Positions 1 through 9,460 of a stretch of 64,000 bases of DNA are shown piece by piece (within the stretch, counting starts at the first letter, position 1; each line of letters starts with the position of its first letter). The position numbers and the translations under genes are program-made. The notes under the pieces were generated by a model that was not told the DNA's origin, made no database searches, and saw only the letters and a list, made by a program, of their open reading frames with translations. Source of the DNA: Dokdonella fugitiva (lineage in GTDB: Bacteria > Pseudomonadota > Gammaproteobacteria > Xanthomonadales > Rhodanobacteraceae); assembly GCF_014138265.1 (NCBI RefSeq), contig NZ_JACGXL010000009.1, positions 22,116 through 86,115 of the forward strand, written 5' to 3'.

Positions 1-1
1 C

Positions 2-133
2 GCCGAACGCAACGGACACGCGTTGACGAAGGACGAAACCGTGTTGCTCGCCTGGTTGCGGAAGTCGCCATTCCCGAGCTTGAGCAGCGAACTCGCGACT
101 TACGACGCGGCCGGGCGGCCGCCGCGCTTCTGA
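2..133 (+). CDS. C-terminal end of an unidentified eCIS-operon protein (partial)
   Basis: The frame is open from the window edge to a TGA at 131-133. It encodes about 43 residues, ending in a stretch rich in Ala, Leu and Pro (…AAGRPPRF). It lies 16 bp before the tube/adaptor gene and on the same strand, so it is probably the preceding gene of the same injection-system operon. Too little is visible to name a family. The start and most of the protein lie outside the window. Confidence 0.5.
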   Translation, partial: AERNGHALTKDETVLLAWLRKSPFPSLSSELATYDAAGRPPRF

Positions 134-149
134 CCGACGGATCGATGCC

Positions 150-821
150 ATGCCTGCGCCCGACACCGGTTTCCCCGCCTCCCCGCAGATCCTCAAGGCG
201 GGCCTCGTGCTGCTCGATCCGGTCACCGGAACGCAGCGCAGGATCATCGTGCTGCAGTACAACCCCGACCAGTTGCACCGATCGCTGCAGGTGCAGGCGA
301 CGAGCGGCGAAGGGGGCGAGCGTTCCGAAGCGCTGCGCCTCAAGGGTCCGCCGGTCGAGACGATCAAGCTCGAAGCGGAGATCGACGCGACCGACCAGCT
401 CGAGGATCCCGACAGCCACGCGATCGCCGTGCAGAACGGCATCCATCCGCAGCTCGCCGCACTGGAGCTGATGGTCTACCCGACGTCGGGGCAGTTGCTC
501 AACAACCTCGCGCTGTCGATCGCCGGCGCGGTCGAGATCGTGCCGATGCAGGCCCCGCTCACCGTGTTCGTGTGGAGCCGCAGCCGCATCGTGCCGGTGC
601 GCGTGACCGAGTTCTCGATCACCGAGGAAGCGTTCGACACCGAGCTCAATCCGATCCGCGCCAAGGTCAGCCTCGGCATGCGCGTGCTCAGCGTGAACGA
701 CCTCGGCTACGAGCACCGCGGCAGCGCGCTCTACCTCGCCCATCTCGCCGCGAAGCAGGTGCTCGCCGCGCAATCGGCCGACGGTGCTCTCGGCGCGTTC
801 GGCCTGGAGAAGCTGCCATGA
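150..821 (+). CDS. Contractile injection system tube/adaptor-like protein
   Basis: A 223-aa protein with the pattern of the CIS tube/adaptor family. Near the N-terminus it has 'I.VLQYNPDQLHRSLQ', then a segment 'KGPPVETIKLEAEIDATDQL', and a C-terminal half with 'VRVTEFSITEEAFDTELNPI'. Proteins of this type sit at the junction of the inner tube and the baseplate hub in Afp/PVC-like particles (family knowledge). The C-terminal LysM that is fused in Afp7-like proteins is absent here; the next gene supplies a separate LysM-like protein. The stop overlaps the next start (ATGA), which indicates translational coupling in the baseplate operon. It has no signal peptide, as expected for a cytoplasmically assembled particle. 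Confidence 0.8.
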   Translation: MPAPDTGFPASPQILKAGLVLLDPVTGTQRRIIVLQYNPDQLHRSLQVQATSGEGGERSEALRLKGPPVETIKLEAEIDATDQLEDPDSHAIAVQNGIHPQLAALELMVYPTSGQLLNNLALSIAGAVEIVPMQAPLTVFVWSRSRIVPVRVTEFSITEEAFDTELNPIRAKVSLGMRVLSVNDLGYEHRGSALYLAHLAAKQVLAAQSADGALGAFGLEKLP

Positions 822-1204
822 TCGATGCGATGCAGTACCAGCTCGGGGTGGATCCGGCGCAATTGCTGCTCGGGCTCGACGCGCTGCGCGTGCGCCCGTT
901 CCCGGTCACGAGCCGCTACTACAACGTGCCCGTGAAGATCGTCACCGACGCGAGCGGCGAAGACCGTGCCTGCCTCGCGCGCCGTTTCTCGCCCGATCCC
1001 GATCGCCTCGCGCTCGTGCGCCTGCACGCGGTAGTCGAGCACGAGCGCCTCGACCTCGTCGCCGCGCGCGAGATCGGCGACCCCGAACAGTTCTGGCGCA
1101 TCTGCGACGCGAACCGGGCTCTGCGCCCCGACGACCTCGAGCAGGTCGGCCTCGCGCTGCGCATCACCTTGCCGGAAGGCGTGCCGGGAGCGGGCGATGC
1201 TTGA
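818..1204 (+). CDS. LysM-like baseplate protein of the injection system
   Basis: A 128-aa protein starting at the ATG that overlaps the previous stop by four bases. The C-terminal half, about residues 75-120, resembles a LysM module: 'DPEQFWRICDANRAL…DLEQVGLALRITLP', as in the small LysM proteins encoded next to gpD/gpX genes of phage-like systems. In contractile particles such modules help fasten the hub to the baseplate rather than bind peptidoglycan (family knowledge). The first half (…LRVRPFPVTSRYYNVPV…) is not recognised and contains 'YYNVP', seen in baseplate-associated proteins. The following gene starts inside this one, with an 8-bp overlap. Confidence 0.7.
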   Translation: MIDAMQYQLGVDPAQLLLGLDALRVRPFPVTSRYYNVPVKIVTDASGEDRACLARRFSPDPDRLALVRLHAVVEHERLDLVAAREIGDPEQFWRICDANRALRPDDLEQVGLALRITLPEGVPGAGDA

Positions 1205-2315
1205 CGGCATCCAGCTCACGCTGCTGATCGGCGCGCTGTTGCCCGAGCCGGTGCCGCAGGCGCTCGTCGATGCGCTGCAGAGTGCGCAGGTGACGTCGCA
1301 GGCGGGCGAACGCAGCGGCTTCCAGCTCGTGTTCGGCGTCGGCAAGGGCGCGCCGGGCGTCGGCGCGCTGCTCGAACAGGGCTACTTCGACCCGCCGCGT
1401 CGCGTCGTCATCGTCGCGATGGTGAACGGCTCGCCGAACGTGCTCATGGACGGCGTCATCACGCGCCACGATCTCGCGCCGAGCAACGAGCCGGGCCAGT
1501 CGAAGCTGACCGTGACCGGCGAAGACCTCAGCCGCATGCTCGACCTCATCGACTTCAGCTGGCTCATCAAGTATCCGGCGATGCCGGCCGAGGCGCGCGT
1601 CGCGCTGATCCTCGCCAAGTACGCGATGTACGGCATCGTGCCGGCGATCGTGCCGAGCATCATGATCGACGTGCCGCTGCCGACCGACACGATCCCCGGC
1701 CACCGCGGTACCGACCTGCAGTACCTCAACCTGCTCGCGCAGCGCGTCGGCTACGTGTTCTACCTGCAGCCGGGGCCGCTACCCGGCATGAACATCGCGT
1801 ACTGGGGACCGGAGATCCGCGTCGGCGTGCCGCAGGCCGCGCTCGTCGTCAATTCCGACGCGCACAGCAACGTCGAGTCGATGAGCTTCAGCTTCGACGG
1901 CTTCGCCAAGACCTTGAACGTGATCCTGATCCTGCTCAAGGAAACGCACATCCCGATCCCGATCCCGGTGCCGGACGTCAATCCGATCAGTCCGCCGCTC
2001 GGTCCGCGCATGCCGGTACCGCTGCGCATCGAGCCGATGACCGGGCTCGCCAAATTCACGCCGATCCAGGCCGCGCTCATCGCGATCGCGCGCGCCGCGC
2101 GCACCGCCGACGTGGTCAGCGGCTCCGGCTCGCTCGACGTCGTGCGCTACGGCCAGCTGCTGCAGGCGCGCCAGCTCGTCGAGGTGCGTGGCGCGGGCCT
2201 GCCGCACGACGGCTGGCATTACGTCAAGAGCGTCACGCACCAGATCAAGCCGGGCGAATTCAAGCAGAGCTTCACGCTCGCGCGCAACGCATTCATGCCG
2301 TGGACCGGCGGCTGA
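1197..2315 (+). CDS. gpD-like baseplate hub protein
   Basis: A 372-aa protein with the layout of phage late control protein D, the trimeric hub that surrounds the spike. It has an N-terminal beta domain, a central 'LTVTGEDLSRMLD' segment that is typical of gpD, 'TDLQYLNLLAQRVGYVFYL' at about residues 172-190, and a C-terminal segment ending 'PHDGWHYVKSVTHQIKPGEFKQSFTLARN'. Here hub and spike are separate genes (gpD plus gpV), whereas Afp8/PVC8 and VgrG are fusions. A proline/isoleucine-rich stretch near residues 250-270 (IPIPIPVPDVNPISPP) is unusual and probably a linker. The ATG at 1197 lies inside the LysM gene. Confidence 0.8.
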   Translation: MLDGIQLTLLIGALLPEPVPQALVDALQSAQVTSQAGERSGFQLVFGVGKGAPGVGALLEQGYFDPPRRVVIVAMVNGSPNVLMDGVITRHDLAPSNEPGQSKLTVTGEDLSRMLDLIDFSWLIKYPAMPAEARVALILAKYAMYGIVPAIVPSIMIDVPLPTDTIPGHRGTDLQYLNLLAQRVGYVFYLQPGPLPGMNIAYWGPEIRVGVPQAALVVNSDAHSNVESMSFSFDGFAKTLNVILILLKETHIPIPIPVPDVNPISPPLGPRMPVPLRIEPMTGLAKFTPIQAALIAIARAARTADVVSGSGSLDVVRYGQLLQARQLVEVRGAGLPHDGWHYVKSVTHQIKPGEFKQSFTLARNAFMPWTGG

Positions 2316-2340
2316 CACACGACACGGAGGAGCCAAGCAC

Positions 2341-2973
2341 ATGGCCAAGCGCAAGACGATGCAGGATCTGGGCTACGTCGAGGACATGTCGGGCATGTTC
2401 TCGCCGCCGTCACCCGACGACGACGACGCGGGCAGCCGCTCCGGCGTACGCCACTACTACGGCAAGTACCGCGGCACGGTGCTGCAGAACGTCGACCCGA
2501 TGCGCAGCGGCCGCCTGCAGGTGCAGGTGCCCGACGTGTATGGCCCGAACTTCTCGACCTGGGCGCTGCCGTGCCTGCCGTCCGGCGGCATGCTCACCGG
2601 CATGTACGTCGCGCCGCCGATCGGCGCAGGCGTGTGGGTCGAGTTCGAGCAGGGCGATCCCGATTATCCGATCTGGGTCGGCTGCTGGTGGGGCAGCCTC
2701 GCCGAGACGCCGAACCAGGCCAAGATCACCACGCCCGGCGTGCCCGTGATCACGCTCGAATCGCTCGGCCAGAAGGCGATCGTGATCAGCGACACGCCGG
2801 TGCCGCCGCTGCTGCCGCAGGGCGGCATCCTGCTCAGCGCGGGCCCGCAGACGTTTATCGCGGTCGGCCCCGCCGGCATCAACATCCAGAGCCCGTTGAC
2901 CAGCCTCAACCTGACGCTGCCGCCGGGCGCGGGCGTGGTCAACGTCAACAACGGCGCACTGCTCGTGAAATGA
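2341..2973 (+). CDS. gpV/gp5-like spike protein (OB-fold and beta-helix)
   Basis: A 210-aa protein. Residues ~40-120 match the OB-fold of baseplate assembly protein V / gp5: 'YYGKYRGTVLQNVDPMRSGRLQVQVPDVYG', then 'GAGVWVEFEQGDPDYPIWVGCWW', the usual signature of this domain. The remaining ~90 residues are a Gly/Pro/Val-rich tail with short repeats, compatible with a triple-stranded beta-helix needle. The start at 2341 is supported by GGAGGAG upstream (2327-2333). The spike is the membrane-piercing element below the hub encoded by the previous gene. The N-terminal 35 residues are acidic (DDDDAG) and probably flexible. Confidence 0.85.
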   Translation: MAKRKTMQDLGYVEDMSGMFSPPSPDDDDAGSRSGVRHYYGKYRGTVLQNVDPMRSGRLQVQVPDVYGPNFSTWALPCLPSGGMLTGMYVAPPIGAGVWVEFEQGDPDYPIWVGCWWGSLAETPNQAKITTPGVPVITLESLGQKAIVISDTPVPPLLPQGGILLSAGPQTFIAVGPAGINIQSPLTSLNLTLPPGAGVVNVNNGALLVK

Positions 2974-2981
2974 GGTGTCGC

Positions 2982-3308
2982 ATGCCCGGTTTCCTGCTCA
3001 CCGTCGCTTCCCCGTGCACCTGCACGCACCTCACCGGCAAGGCGACCACGTCGGCGCCGAATCCGCGCGTGATCGTGATGGCGCAAGCGAGCGTGCTGAT
3101 CACCGCGCCGTACCTGATCGCGGGTTGCCTCAATCCCGTCGTGAGCGGTGGGCAGTGCACCGCCGCGAAGTTCCTCGCCGGCGCGACCCGCGTGCTGTCG
3201 ATGGGGCAGCCGCTCGCGCTCGCGATGACGCCGTCGCCGTCGCTCGGCACGCCGACGCCGGCACCGATGGTGACGCCGCCGAGCCAGACGCGCGTGTTCG
3301 CGATGTGA
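2982..3308 (+). CDS. PAAR-like spike tip protein
   Basis: A 108-aa protein rich in small residues, with 'CTCTHLTGKA' near the N-terminus and 'AGCLNPVVSGGQCTAAKFLAGATRVLSMGQP', ending 'PPSQTRVFAM'. Size, position directly after the spike gene and the Cys-containing glycine turn fit the PAAR-like tips that cap contractile spikes. This is inference from layout and pattern; a canonical PAAR repeat is not obvious. An earlier in-frame ATG at 2970 overlaps the previous stop, but GAGGTG at 2972-2977 favours 2982. The start could be either. Confidence 0.6.
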   Translation: MPGFLLTVASPCTCTHLTGKATTSAPNPRVIVMAQASVLITAPYLIAGCLNPVVSGGQCTAAKFLAGATRVLSMGQPLALAMTPSPSLGTPTPAPMVTPPSQTRVFAM

Positions 3309-3315
3309 GGGCCGC

Positions 3316-3675
3316 ATGGACATCGACTATCCGTTCCGCTTCGGCAACGACGGTCGCACCGCGAGCACCGGGCTCGACGACCACGTGCGCGACATGATCG
3401 AGCAACTGCTGTTCACGAGCCCGGGCGAACGCGTCAACCGCCCCGAGTTCGGCAGCGGCCTCATGCAGCTCGTGTTCGCGCCGAACAGCCCCGAGCTCGC
3501 GGCGACGCTCAAGTTCGGCCTGCAGGCCTCGCTGGTGCAATGGCTCGGCGACGTCATCGACATCGTCGCGATCGACGTCGCGGCGCAGGACGCCGAACTG
3601 CGCGTCGAACTCGCCTATCGCGTGCGCGCGAGCGGCGAACTGCGCAACGACAGCTTCGTGCGGAGCGTGCCATGA
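3316..3675 (+). CDS. gp25/gpW-like baseplate wedge protein
   Basis: A 119-aa protein with the conserved core of the GPW/gp25 family: 'DHVRDMIEQLLFTSPGERVNRPEFGSGLMQLVF' at about residues 23-55, including the E-x-R motif (GER) typical of gp25. In T4 and in Afp-like particles gp25 initiates sheath assembly on the baseplate. The first residues 'MDIDYPFRFGNDGRTAS' also match the family's usual beginning. The stop overlaps the next start (ATGA). Confidence 0.9.
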   Translation: MDIDYPFRFGNDGRTASTGLDDHVRDMIEQLLFTSPGERVNRPEFGSGLMQLVFAPNSPELAATLKFGLQASLVQWLGDVIDIVAIDVAAQDAELRVELAYRVRASGELRNDSFVRSVP

Positions 3676-6404
3676 GCGAATCGACGATCGCGCGCATCGG
3701 CTGCGACGCGCTGCCCGCGTGCGGCGAGCAGCGCCGCCGCGCGACGCTGCATGCCGGCGCCAACCTCAACGGCATCGACTACATCGAGGTCGGCGCCGAC
3801 ATGCGCACGCTGTGCGTGCACCTGTTCGCCGGTGTGCCCGAAGGCCTCGGCGTCGCCAACGTGCGCGTGCGCGGCGGCCGTCGCGTGCAGGGCCTCGTCG
3901 CGCTCGAGGTCGACGTCGACGAAGCCGACGACATGCACGACGACGCCTGCCTGCGCGTCGTGCTCGACCGCGCCGGCGACCATTCGCCGTACTGCCTGTG
4001 CCTCGTCGAGGCGGATTCGCCGGCCGATCCCGACGCCTGGCGCGCGCTCGCGGGCTTCGATCCACGCTACGCCTGCGCCGAGTTCCGCGTGCGGCTCGAC
4101 TGCGGCGAGCAGCCCGATTGCGTCGCGCCCGCCCCGCCGTGTCGGGACACCGAGCCGACGCCGCCGATCGACTACCTTGCCAAGGACTACGCGAGTTTCC
4201 GCAAGCTCATCCTCGACCGCCTCGCGCAGACGATGCCGCAATGGCGCGAGCGCCACGTGCCCGATCTCGGCGTCACGCTGGTCGAGCTGCTCGCCTATCG
4301 CGCTGACCGACTCAGCTACTTCCAGGACGCGGTCGCGACCGAGGCCTACCTCGACACCGCGCACCGGCGCATCTCGGTACGACGCCACGCCCGCCTCGTC
4401 GACTATCGCCTGCACGAGGGTTGCAACGCACGCGCGTTCGTCACGCTCGCGCTCGACGGCACGGACGAGCTCGATCTCGCGCTCGCCGACCTTCGCTTCG
4501 TCGTGCCGCCGCCGGACGAACCGCTCGCCGTGCCGGGCACGCTCGACACCGCGCGCCTCGACGCGATGCGCGCGCGCGGCGCGCTCGTGTTCGAGCCGAT
4601 GCCGCTCGCCGCCGGCGTCGACACGCTGCACGTCGTCGCGGCGCACGCCGCGATCCGCATCCATACCTGGGGCGACGACATCTGCTGCCTGCCGCGCGGC
4701 ACGACGCGCGCGACGCTCGTCGATGCGCGCGACACGCCGCCGCCGACACCCGTGGGCGCGGTGCCGAACGCCGCTGCCGCGCCATCGCGTCCGCTGCAGC
4801 TCGCCGCCGGCGACCTGCTCGTGTTCGAGGAGGTCCGCGGCAGCCAGACCGGCAACCCGGCCGACGCCGATCCGGCGCACCGCCACGTCGTGCGCCTCAC
4901 GCGCGTCGAGCCGGGCGTCGATGCGCTCTACGGCGTCGACCTGCTCGAAGTGGAATGGGACGCCTGCGACGCGCTGCCGTTCGACCTCTGCCTGTCTGTG
5001 CGCCTGCCTGCGCCCGGATGCACGCGCGTGCACGACGTCGCGCTCGCGCGCGGCAACGTCGTGCTCGTCGATCACGGCGAAACCCTGCGCGGCGAATGCG
5101 ATTGCGCACCGCTCTGCGCGCCGCCGGGTTCGGTCGTGCTGCCGCCGGGCATCGCGCGCTCGCTCGCCGCGATGCCCGACGCGTGCGAGCGTTGCGCGAA
5201 CCTTGGCGAAGAGTGCTGGCTCGTCGACGGCGAAGCCGGCCATGGCTGTTGCGGCTGCGAGGACGGCGTCGGCGACATCATGCAACGACCGGGCGCGCGC
5301 ACGCGCCGACTGCGCGGCGCGCCGCTCACGTTCGCGGTGCCGCTCGAGCCGGGCGTGCCCGCGTGCCGCCTCGCGCCGCAGGATCCGCGCGCGGCGCTGC
5401 CGCAGCTCGCCGTGTACGGCGGCCCGCTCGAACAGATCCTCGTCGCCGGCGCGCCCGACGCGACGTGGCGCTGGCAGGCGCGTCAGGACCTGCTCGCGAG
5501 CGAACCGGATGCGCGCGACGTCGTCGCCGAGATCGACGACGACGGCGGCGTGCAACTGCGCTTCGGCGACGGCACGCTCGGCCGCGCGCCGCAGGCGGGC
5601 GAGTTCTTCCGCGCGCGCCTGCGTATCGGCAACGGCACGATCGGCAACGTCGGCCGCGACAGCATCGTCTGGCTCGTGCTGCGCGACGGCGCTCCGTCGG
5701 GCGCGCGCCTGACGCCACGCAATCCGCTGCCGGCGCAGGGTGGCTGCGCACCGGAGACGATCGCCGACGCGAAGCTGTACGCTCCCGGTGCGTTCCGCGC
5801 CGAGCTGCGCCGCGCAATCACGCCCGACGACTACGCCGCGCTCGCGCGCCGCACGCCTGGCCTGCAAGGCGCGGGTTGCGCGTTCGAGTGGACCGGCAGC
5901 TGGTACGAGGCGAACGTCGTCGTCGATCCGCTGGACACGGAGCGGCTCGATCCCGCGCTCGCCACGCGCATCGCGCGCGACCTGCATCGCTTCCGCCGCA
6001 TCGGCCACGACCTCGCCGTCGACGGCGCGCGCTACGTACCGCTCGCGATCACCGTCGCGGTGTGCGTGCAGCCCGATTTCCTCGTCGCCCACGTCGAGGC
6101 GGAACTGCGCGACCGCTTCGGCTCCGGCCTGCGCCGCGACGGCGCGCGCGCGTGGTTCCATCCCGACCGCCTTCGCCTCGGCGAAGCGGTGTACGCGAGC
6201 CGCATCGTCGCCGAGGTGCAGTCGGTCACCGGCGTCGCGCACGCCGAGGTCGTCGGGCTCGCGCGCATGGATCCGGTCGACGCCAGCGACGCGGTCGCTG
6301 CCGGCGTGCTCGTGCTCGCCGCGCGCGAGATCGCGCAGGTCGACGGCGATGCGGATTACCCCGACCGCGGCAGCATCCGCTTCGTGATGGGAGGTGGCCG
6401 ATGA
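3672..6404 (+). CDS. Large J-like baseplate assembly protein with a Cys-rich insert
   Basis: A 910-aa protein of the 'putative baseplate assembly protein' type found in eCIS (Afp11-like). An N-terminal beta domain (1-140) is followed by the hallmark 'IDYLAKDYASFRKLILDRLAQ' near residue 170 and 'LLAYRADRLSYFQDAVATEAYL' near residue 210. The C-terminal part (~700-900) contains the gpJ-like 'FRAELRRAITPDDYAALARRTPGLQGA'. It forms wedges around the hub. Odd: nine cysteines lie between residues 476 and 529, with CxC, CxxC and CCxC spacings, which suggests a metal-binding or disulphide-stapled insertion. The gene is coupled on both sides by 4-bp overlaps. Confidence 0.85.
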   Translation: MSESTIARIGCDALPACGEQRRRATLHAGANLNGIDYIEVGADMRTLCVHLFAGVPEGLGVANVRVRGGRRVQGLVALEVDVDEADDMHDDACLRVVLDRAGDHSPYCLCLVEADSPADPDAWRALAGFDPRYACAEFRVRLDCGEQPDCVAPAPPCRDTEPTPPIDYLAKDYASFRKLILDRLAQTMPQWRERHVPDLGVTLVELLAYRADRLSYFQDAVATEAYLDTAHRRISVRRHARLVDYRLHEGCNARAFVTLALDGTDELDLALADLRFVVPPPDEPLAVPGTLDTARLDAMRARGALVFEPMPLAAGVDTLHVVAAHAAIRIHTWGDDICCLPRGTTRATLVDARDTPPPTPVGAVPNAAAAPSRPLQLAAGDLLVFEEVRGSQTGNPADADPAHRHVVRLTRVEPGVDALYGVDLLEVEWDACDALPFDLCLSVRLPAPGCTRVHDVALARGNVVLVDHGETLRGECDCAPLCAPPGSVVLPPGIARSLAAMPDACERCANLGEECWLVDGEAGHGCCGCEDGVGDIMQRPGARTRRLRGAPLTFAVPLEPGVPACRLAPQDPRAALPQLAVYGGPLEQILVAGAPDATWRWQARQDLLASEPDARDVVAEIDDDGGVQLRFGDGTLGRAPQAGEFFRARLRIGNGTIGNVGRDSIVWLVLRDGAPSGARLTPRNPLPAQGGCAPETIADAKLYAPGAFRAELRRAITPDDYAALARRTPGLQGAGCAFEWTGSWYEANVVVDPLDTERLDPALATRIARDLHRFRRIGHDLAVDGARYVPLAITVAVCVQPDFLVAHVEAELRDRFGSGLRRDGARAWFHPDRLRLGEAVYASRIVAEVQSVTGVAHAEVVGLARMDPVDASDAVAAGVLVLAAREIAQVDGDADYPDRGSIRFVMGGGR

Positions 6405-9400
6405 GCTGCTGTGCATCCTGCGGGCAGCACGCCTGCGCCTGCGGCTGCGGCCCGCGTGCGGGCACACCGCTGCCGCTGTACAACCGGCCCGGCCTCGTTG
6501 CGATCGATTACCGCGTCGGCCGCTGGGGCGACTTCCGCGCGACGATGCAGGCACAGCTGAGTTCGGCTGCGCTGCCCGCGCTCGGCGGCCTGCGCACGCG
6601 CGAGGACGACGACGCTTCGATCGCGTTGCTCGACGCGTGGGCGATGACCGTCGACGTGCTGTCGTTCTACCAGGAGCGCATCGCCAACGAGGGCTACCTG
6701 CGCACCGCGACCGAGCGGCTCTCGCTCGCCGAACTCGCGCGCCTCGTCGGCTACGAGCCGCGGCCCGGCGTCGCCGCGAGCGTGCACCTCGCCTATACGC
6801 TCGACGACAAGGCCGAGCCGGTGCGCATCCTCGCCGGCTCGCGCGCGCAGAGCGTGCCCGGCCCGGGCGAGAAGATGCAGTCGTTCGAGACGAGCGACGA
6901 ACTGCTCGCGCGACCGGAATGGAACCGCCTGCAGGTGCGTTCGGGACGGATCGAGCAGATCGCGCCGGCGGACGCGCTGCTGCGCGGCGGGCTCGTGCTC
7001 GCGGGCGCGGCGACGCGGTTAGGCCCGGGCGAACGCGTCCTGTTCGACTACACGCGCAGCGCCGGCCTGCAGATCGTGCGCACGGTCGCGAGTGCGGAAT
7101 CCGACTTCGCGCCCACGCACGACCGCCTCAACGTGCGCCTGCAGCCGACCGCGTTCGCGCGCAATGCGGCGATGCGCGCGGTCGCCGCGCAGCTCGTCGC
7201 GACGGGCGCTGCGGCGCACGATGCGCTGAAGGCGCCGGGCGCCCCCGCGACGCCGCCGGCGTGGGTGCGCGAGGTCGTCGTCGCGCTGCGCAGCGCGCTG
7301 CTCGACGCCGACGTCGGCGAACTGTTCGTGCGGCTCGATCGCAACCTCCCCGATGCGCCGCCGGCCGGCGTGTTCCATTCGTTGTTCGTCGCCGCGGCGA
7401 AGCTGCACGACATGATCGCGGATGCGACTGACGCACCCGACGACGCCGATCCGCCACCGCCGACGGCAAGCGCGATCACCGACGTGATCGGCGTGCTCGA
7501 CCATCGCGCGGTCGTGCCGCGACTGCCGGCGCTGTCGCCGGTGACCCTGCTCGCGGCGGGCGGCGACGCGGTGCCGCAGCTCATGAGCCGCTTCGCACCA
7601 CGCCTGCGCGACGTGCTCTATCCCGCCTGGCGCAACCTGCCGGTCAGCGCGACCGCGGCGACGCTCGACGGCCTGTACGCACTGCGCATCGCCGCGCCGC
7701 TGTTCGCCTACAACGCGCCGCAACCGCCGGCAGGACCGGGCATCGTGGCGCTGGCCGCGACCCAGGGTTCGCCACGCGCGGTGATCCATCTCGACAACGT
7801 CTATTCGGGCGTGCTCGCCGGCAGCTGGGCGGTCGCGCAGGTCGACACGCGCAGCATTCCGCTGCGCGTCGAGGCGGCGAAGACGGTCACGTACTCCGAG
7901 CGCGGCGTCACCGCCGCGACCACGCAGCTCGCGCTCGTCGCGCCGGACGCGTACTCGGGCGCGCTCGTGCGCACCGCGCAGGCGCAGCAGTTCGACCGCA
8001 TGCTCGTGTTCGCGCAGGGCGAACGCCTGCAACTCGCGCGCACGCCGTCGGCGACGCCGCTCGCCGGCGCGTCGATCGAGCTCGACGAACTCTACGACGG
8101 GCTCAAGCCGGGGCGCTGGATCATCGTCGGCGGCGAGCGCCGCGACGTGCTCGATCTCGACGGCAAGCCGGTGCCCGGCATCCATGGCGGCGAACTCGCG
8201 CTCGTCGTCGGCGTCGCGCAGGCGCACGATCCGGCCGTTCCCGGCGACTACACGCACACGACGCTGCAGCTCGCGCAGTCGCTGCGCTATGCCTACGCCT
8301 ACGACGACGAGCTCGCGGTCTACGGCAACGTCGCCCGCGCGACGCACGGCGAGACGCGCGGCGAAGTGCTCGGCAGCGGCGACGCACGCAAGCCGATCCA
8401 GCGCTTCGCGCTGAAGCAGGCGCCGCTCACCTACGTCGCCGCGGCGACGCCGCAGGGCGTCGCCACCACGCTCGAAGTGCGCGTCAACGACGTGCGCTGG
8501 CACGAGACCGCGCAGCCTGCGTTCGCCGCGCCCGGCGAGCGCGTCTACAGCGTGCGCCAGGACGACGAAGGCAACAGCACGGTGATCTTCGGCAGTCGCG
8601 CCGCGCGCGTGCCGAGCGGCAGCGAGAACCTGCGCGCGGCCTACCGCAGCGGCATCGGCCGCGACGGCAACGTGAAGGCGGGCCAGGTCAGCCTGCTCGC
8701 GAGCAAACCGAGCGGCGTGCGCGACGTGGTCAATCCGTTGCGCGCGTCGGGCGGCGCCGACCGCGACGGCATCGAGGCGATCCGGCGCAACGCGCCGATC
8801 GCGGTGATGGCACTGGACCGCCTCGTCTCGCTGCCGGACTACGCCGACTTCGCGCGCGCGTTCGCCGGCATCGGCCAGGCCGCCGCCGATCGCGTCGGCG
8901 ACCGCGTGGTCGTGACGATCGCCGGCGGCGACGACGCGCCGATCGACGAGGATTCGGACCTGTACCAGGCGCTCGCGACCGCGCTGCGCCGCTACGGCGA
9001 TCCGCAGCTGCGCGTCGAGGTCGTGTCGCGTGAGCTCGTCGCACTCGTCGTCGGCGCGAACATCGCGCTCGATCCCGACTACGACTGGAAGGTCGTGCAA
9101 CCGCAACTGCGTGCGGCGCTGCTGCACCGCTTCGCCTTCGAACGCCGTGCGCTCGGCCGGCGCGCCTACCTCAGCGAGGTGGTGGCCGAACTGCAGCGCG
9201 TGCGCGGCGTCGTCTACGCCGACGTCGACCTTTTCGACGGCATCGACGAGCTCGACCTGCGCGATCCGCAGCGCCTGCAGCAGCGCCTCGCCGCGCTCGC
9301 CGCGGCCGACCAGCCGCACGCGTTCGTCGCCGCGCGCCACGCGCGCGACGAAAGCGCCGCCGACGGCTCGCGCAGCCTGCGCCCGGCGCAGCTTGCCTAC

Positions 9401-9457
9401 CTCGTGCCGAGTGTCGCCGAGACGCTCGTGCTGAACCTGCTGCCTTCCGCGAGGTGA
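6401..9457 (+). CDS. Second J-like baseplate assembly protein
   Basis: A 1018-aa protein, homologous in layout to the preceding gene and to Afp12-like wedge components. It has 'LLDAWAMTVDVLSFYQERIANEGYLRTATERLSLAELARLVGYEPRPGVAASVHLAYTL' at about residues 75-135 and a gpJ-like C-terminal portion with 'ALDRLVSLPDYADFARAFAGIGQA' and 'AYLSEVVAELQRVRGVVYADVDLF'. The first 20 residues are a cysteine cluster (CCASCGQHACACGCG), again suggesting metal binding. The start at 6401 overlaps the previous stop. SD-like GGAGG lies just upstream at 6390-6394. Confidence 0.85.
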   Translation: MSCCASCGQHACACGCGPRAGTPLPLYNRPGLVAIDYRVGRWGDFRATMQAQLSSAALPALGGLRTREDDDASIALLDAWAMTVDVLSFYQERIANEGYLRTATERLSLAELARLVGYEPRPGVAASVHLAYTLDDKAEPVRILAGSRAQSVPGPGEKMQSFETSDELLARPEWNRLQVRSGRIEQIAPADALLRGGLVLAGAATRLGPGERVLFDYTRSAGLQIVRTVASAESDFAPTHDRLNVRLQPTAFARNAAMRAVAAQLVATGAAAHDALKAPGAPATPPAWVREVVVALRSALLDADVGELFVRLDRNLPDAPPAGVFHSLFVAAAKLHDMIADATDAPDDADPPPPTASAITDVIGVLDHRAVVPRLPALSPVTLLAAGGDAVPQLMSRFAPRLRDVLYPAWRNLPVSATAATLDGLYALRIAAPLFAYNAPQPPAGPGIVALAATQGSPRAVIHLDNVYSGVLAGSWAVAQVDTRSIPLRVEAAKTVTYSERGVTAATTQLALVAPDAYSGALVRTAQAQQFDRMLVFAQGERLQLARTPSATPLAGASIELDELYDGLKPGRWIIVGGERRDVLDLDGKPVPGIHGGELALVVGVAQAHDPAVPGDYTHTTLQLAQSLRYAYAYDDELAVYGNVARATHGETRGEVLGSGDARKPIQRFALKQAPLTYVAAATPQGVATTLEVRVNDVRWHETAQPAFAAPGERVYSVRQDDEGNSTVIFGSRAARVPSGSENLRAAYRSGIGRDGNVKAGQVSLLASKPSGVRDVVNPLRASGGADRDGIEAIRRNAPIAVMALDRLVSLPDYADFARAFAGIGQAAADRVGDRVVVTIAGGDDAPIDEDSDLYQALATALRRYGDPQLRVEVVSRELVALVVGANIALDPDYDWKVVQPQLRAALLHRFAFERRALGRRAYLSEVVAELQRVRGVVYADVDLFDGIDELDLRDPQRLQQRLAALAAADQPHAFVAARHARDESAADGSRSLRPAQLAYLVPSVAETLVLNLLPSAR

Positions 9458-9460
9458 CCC

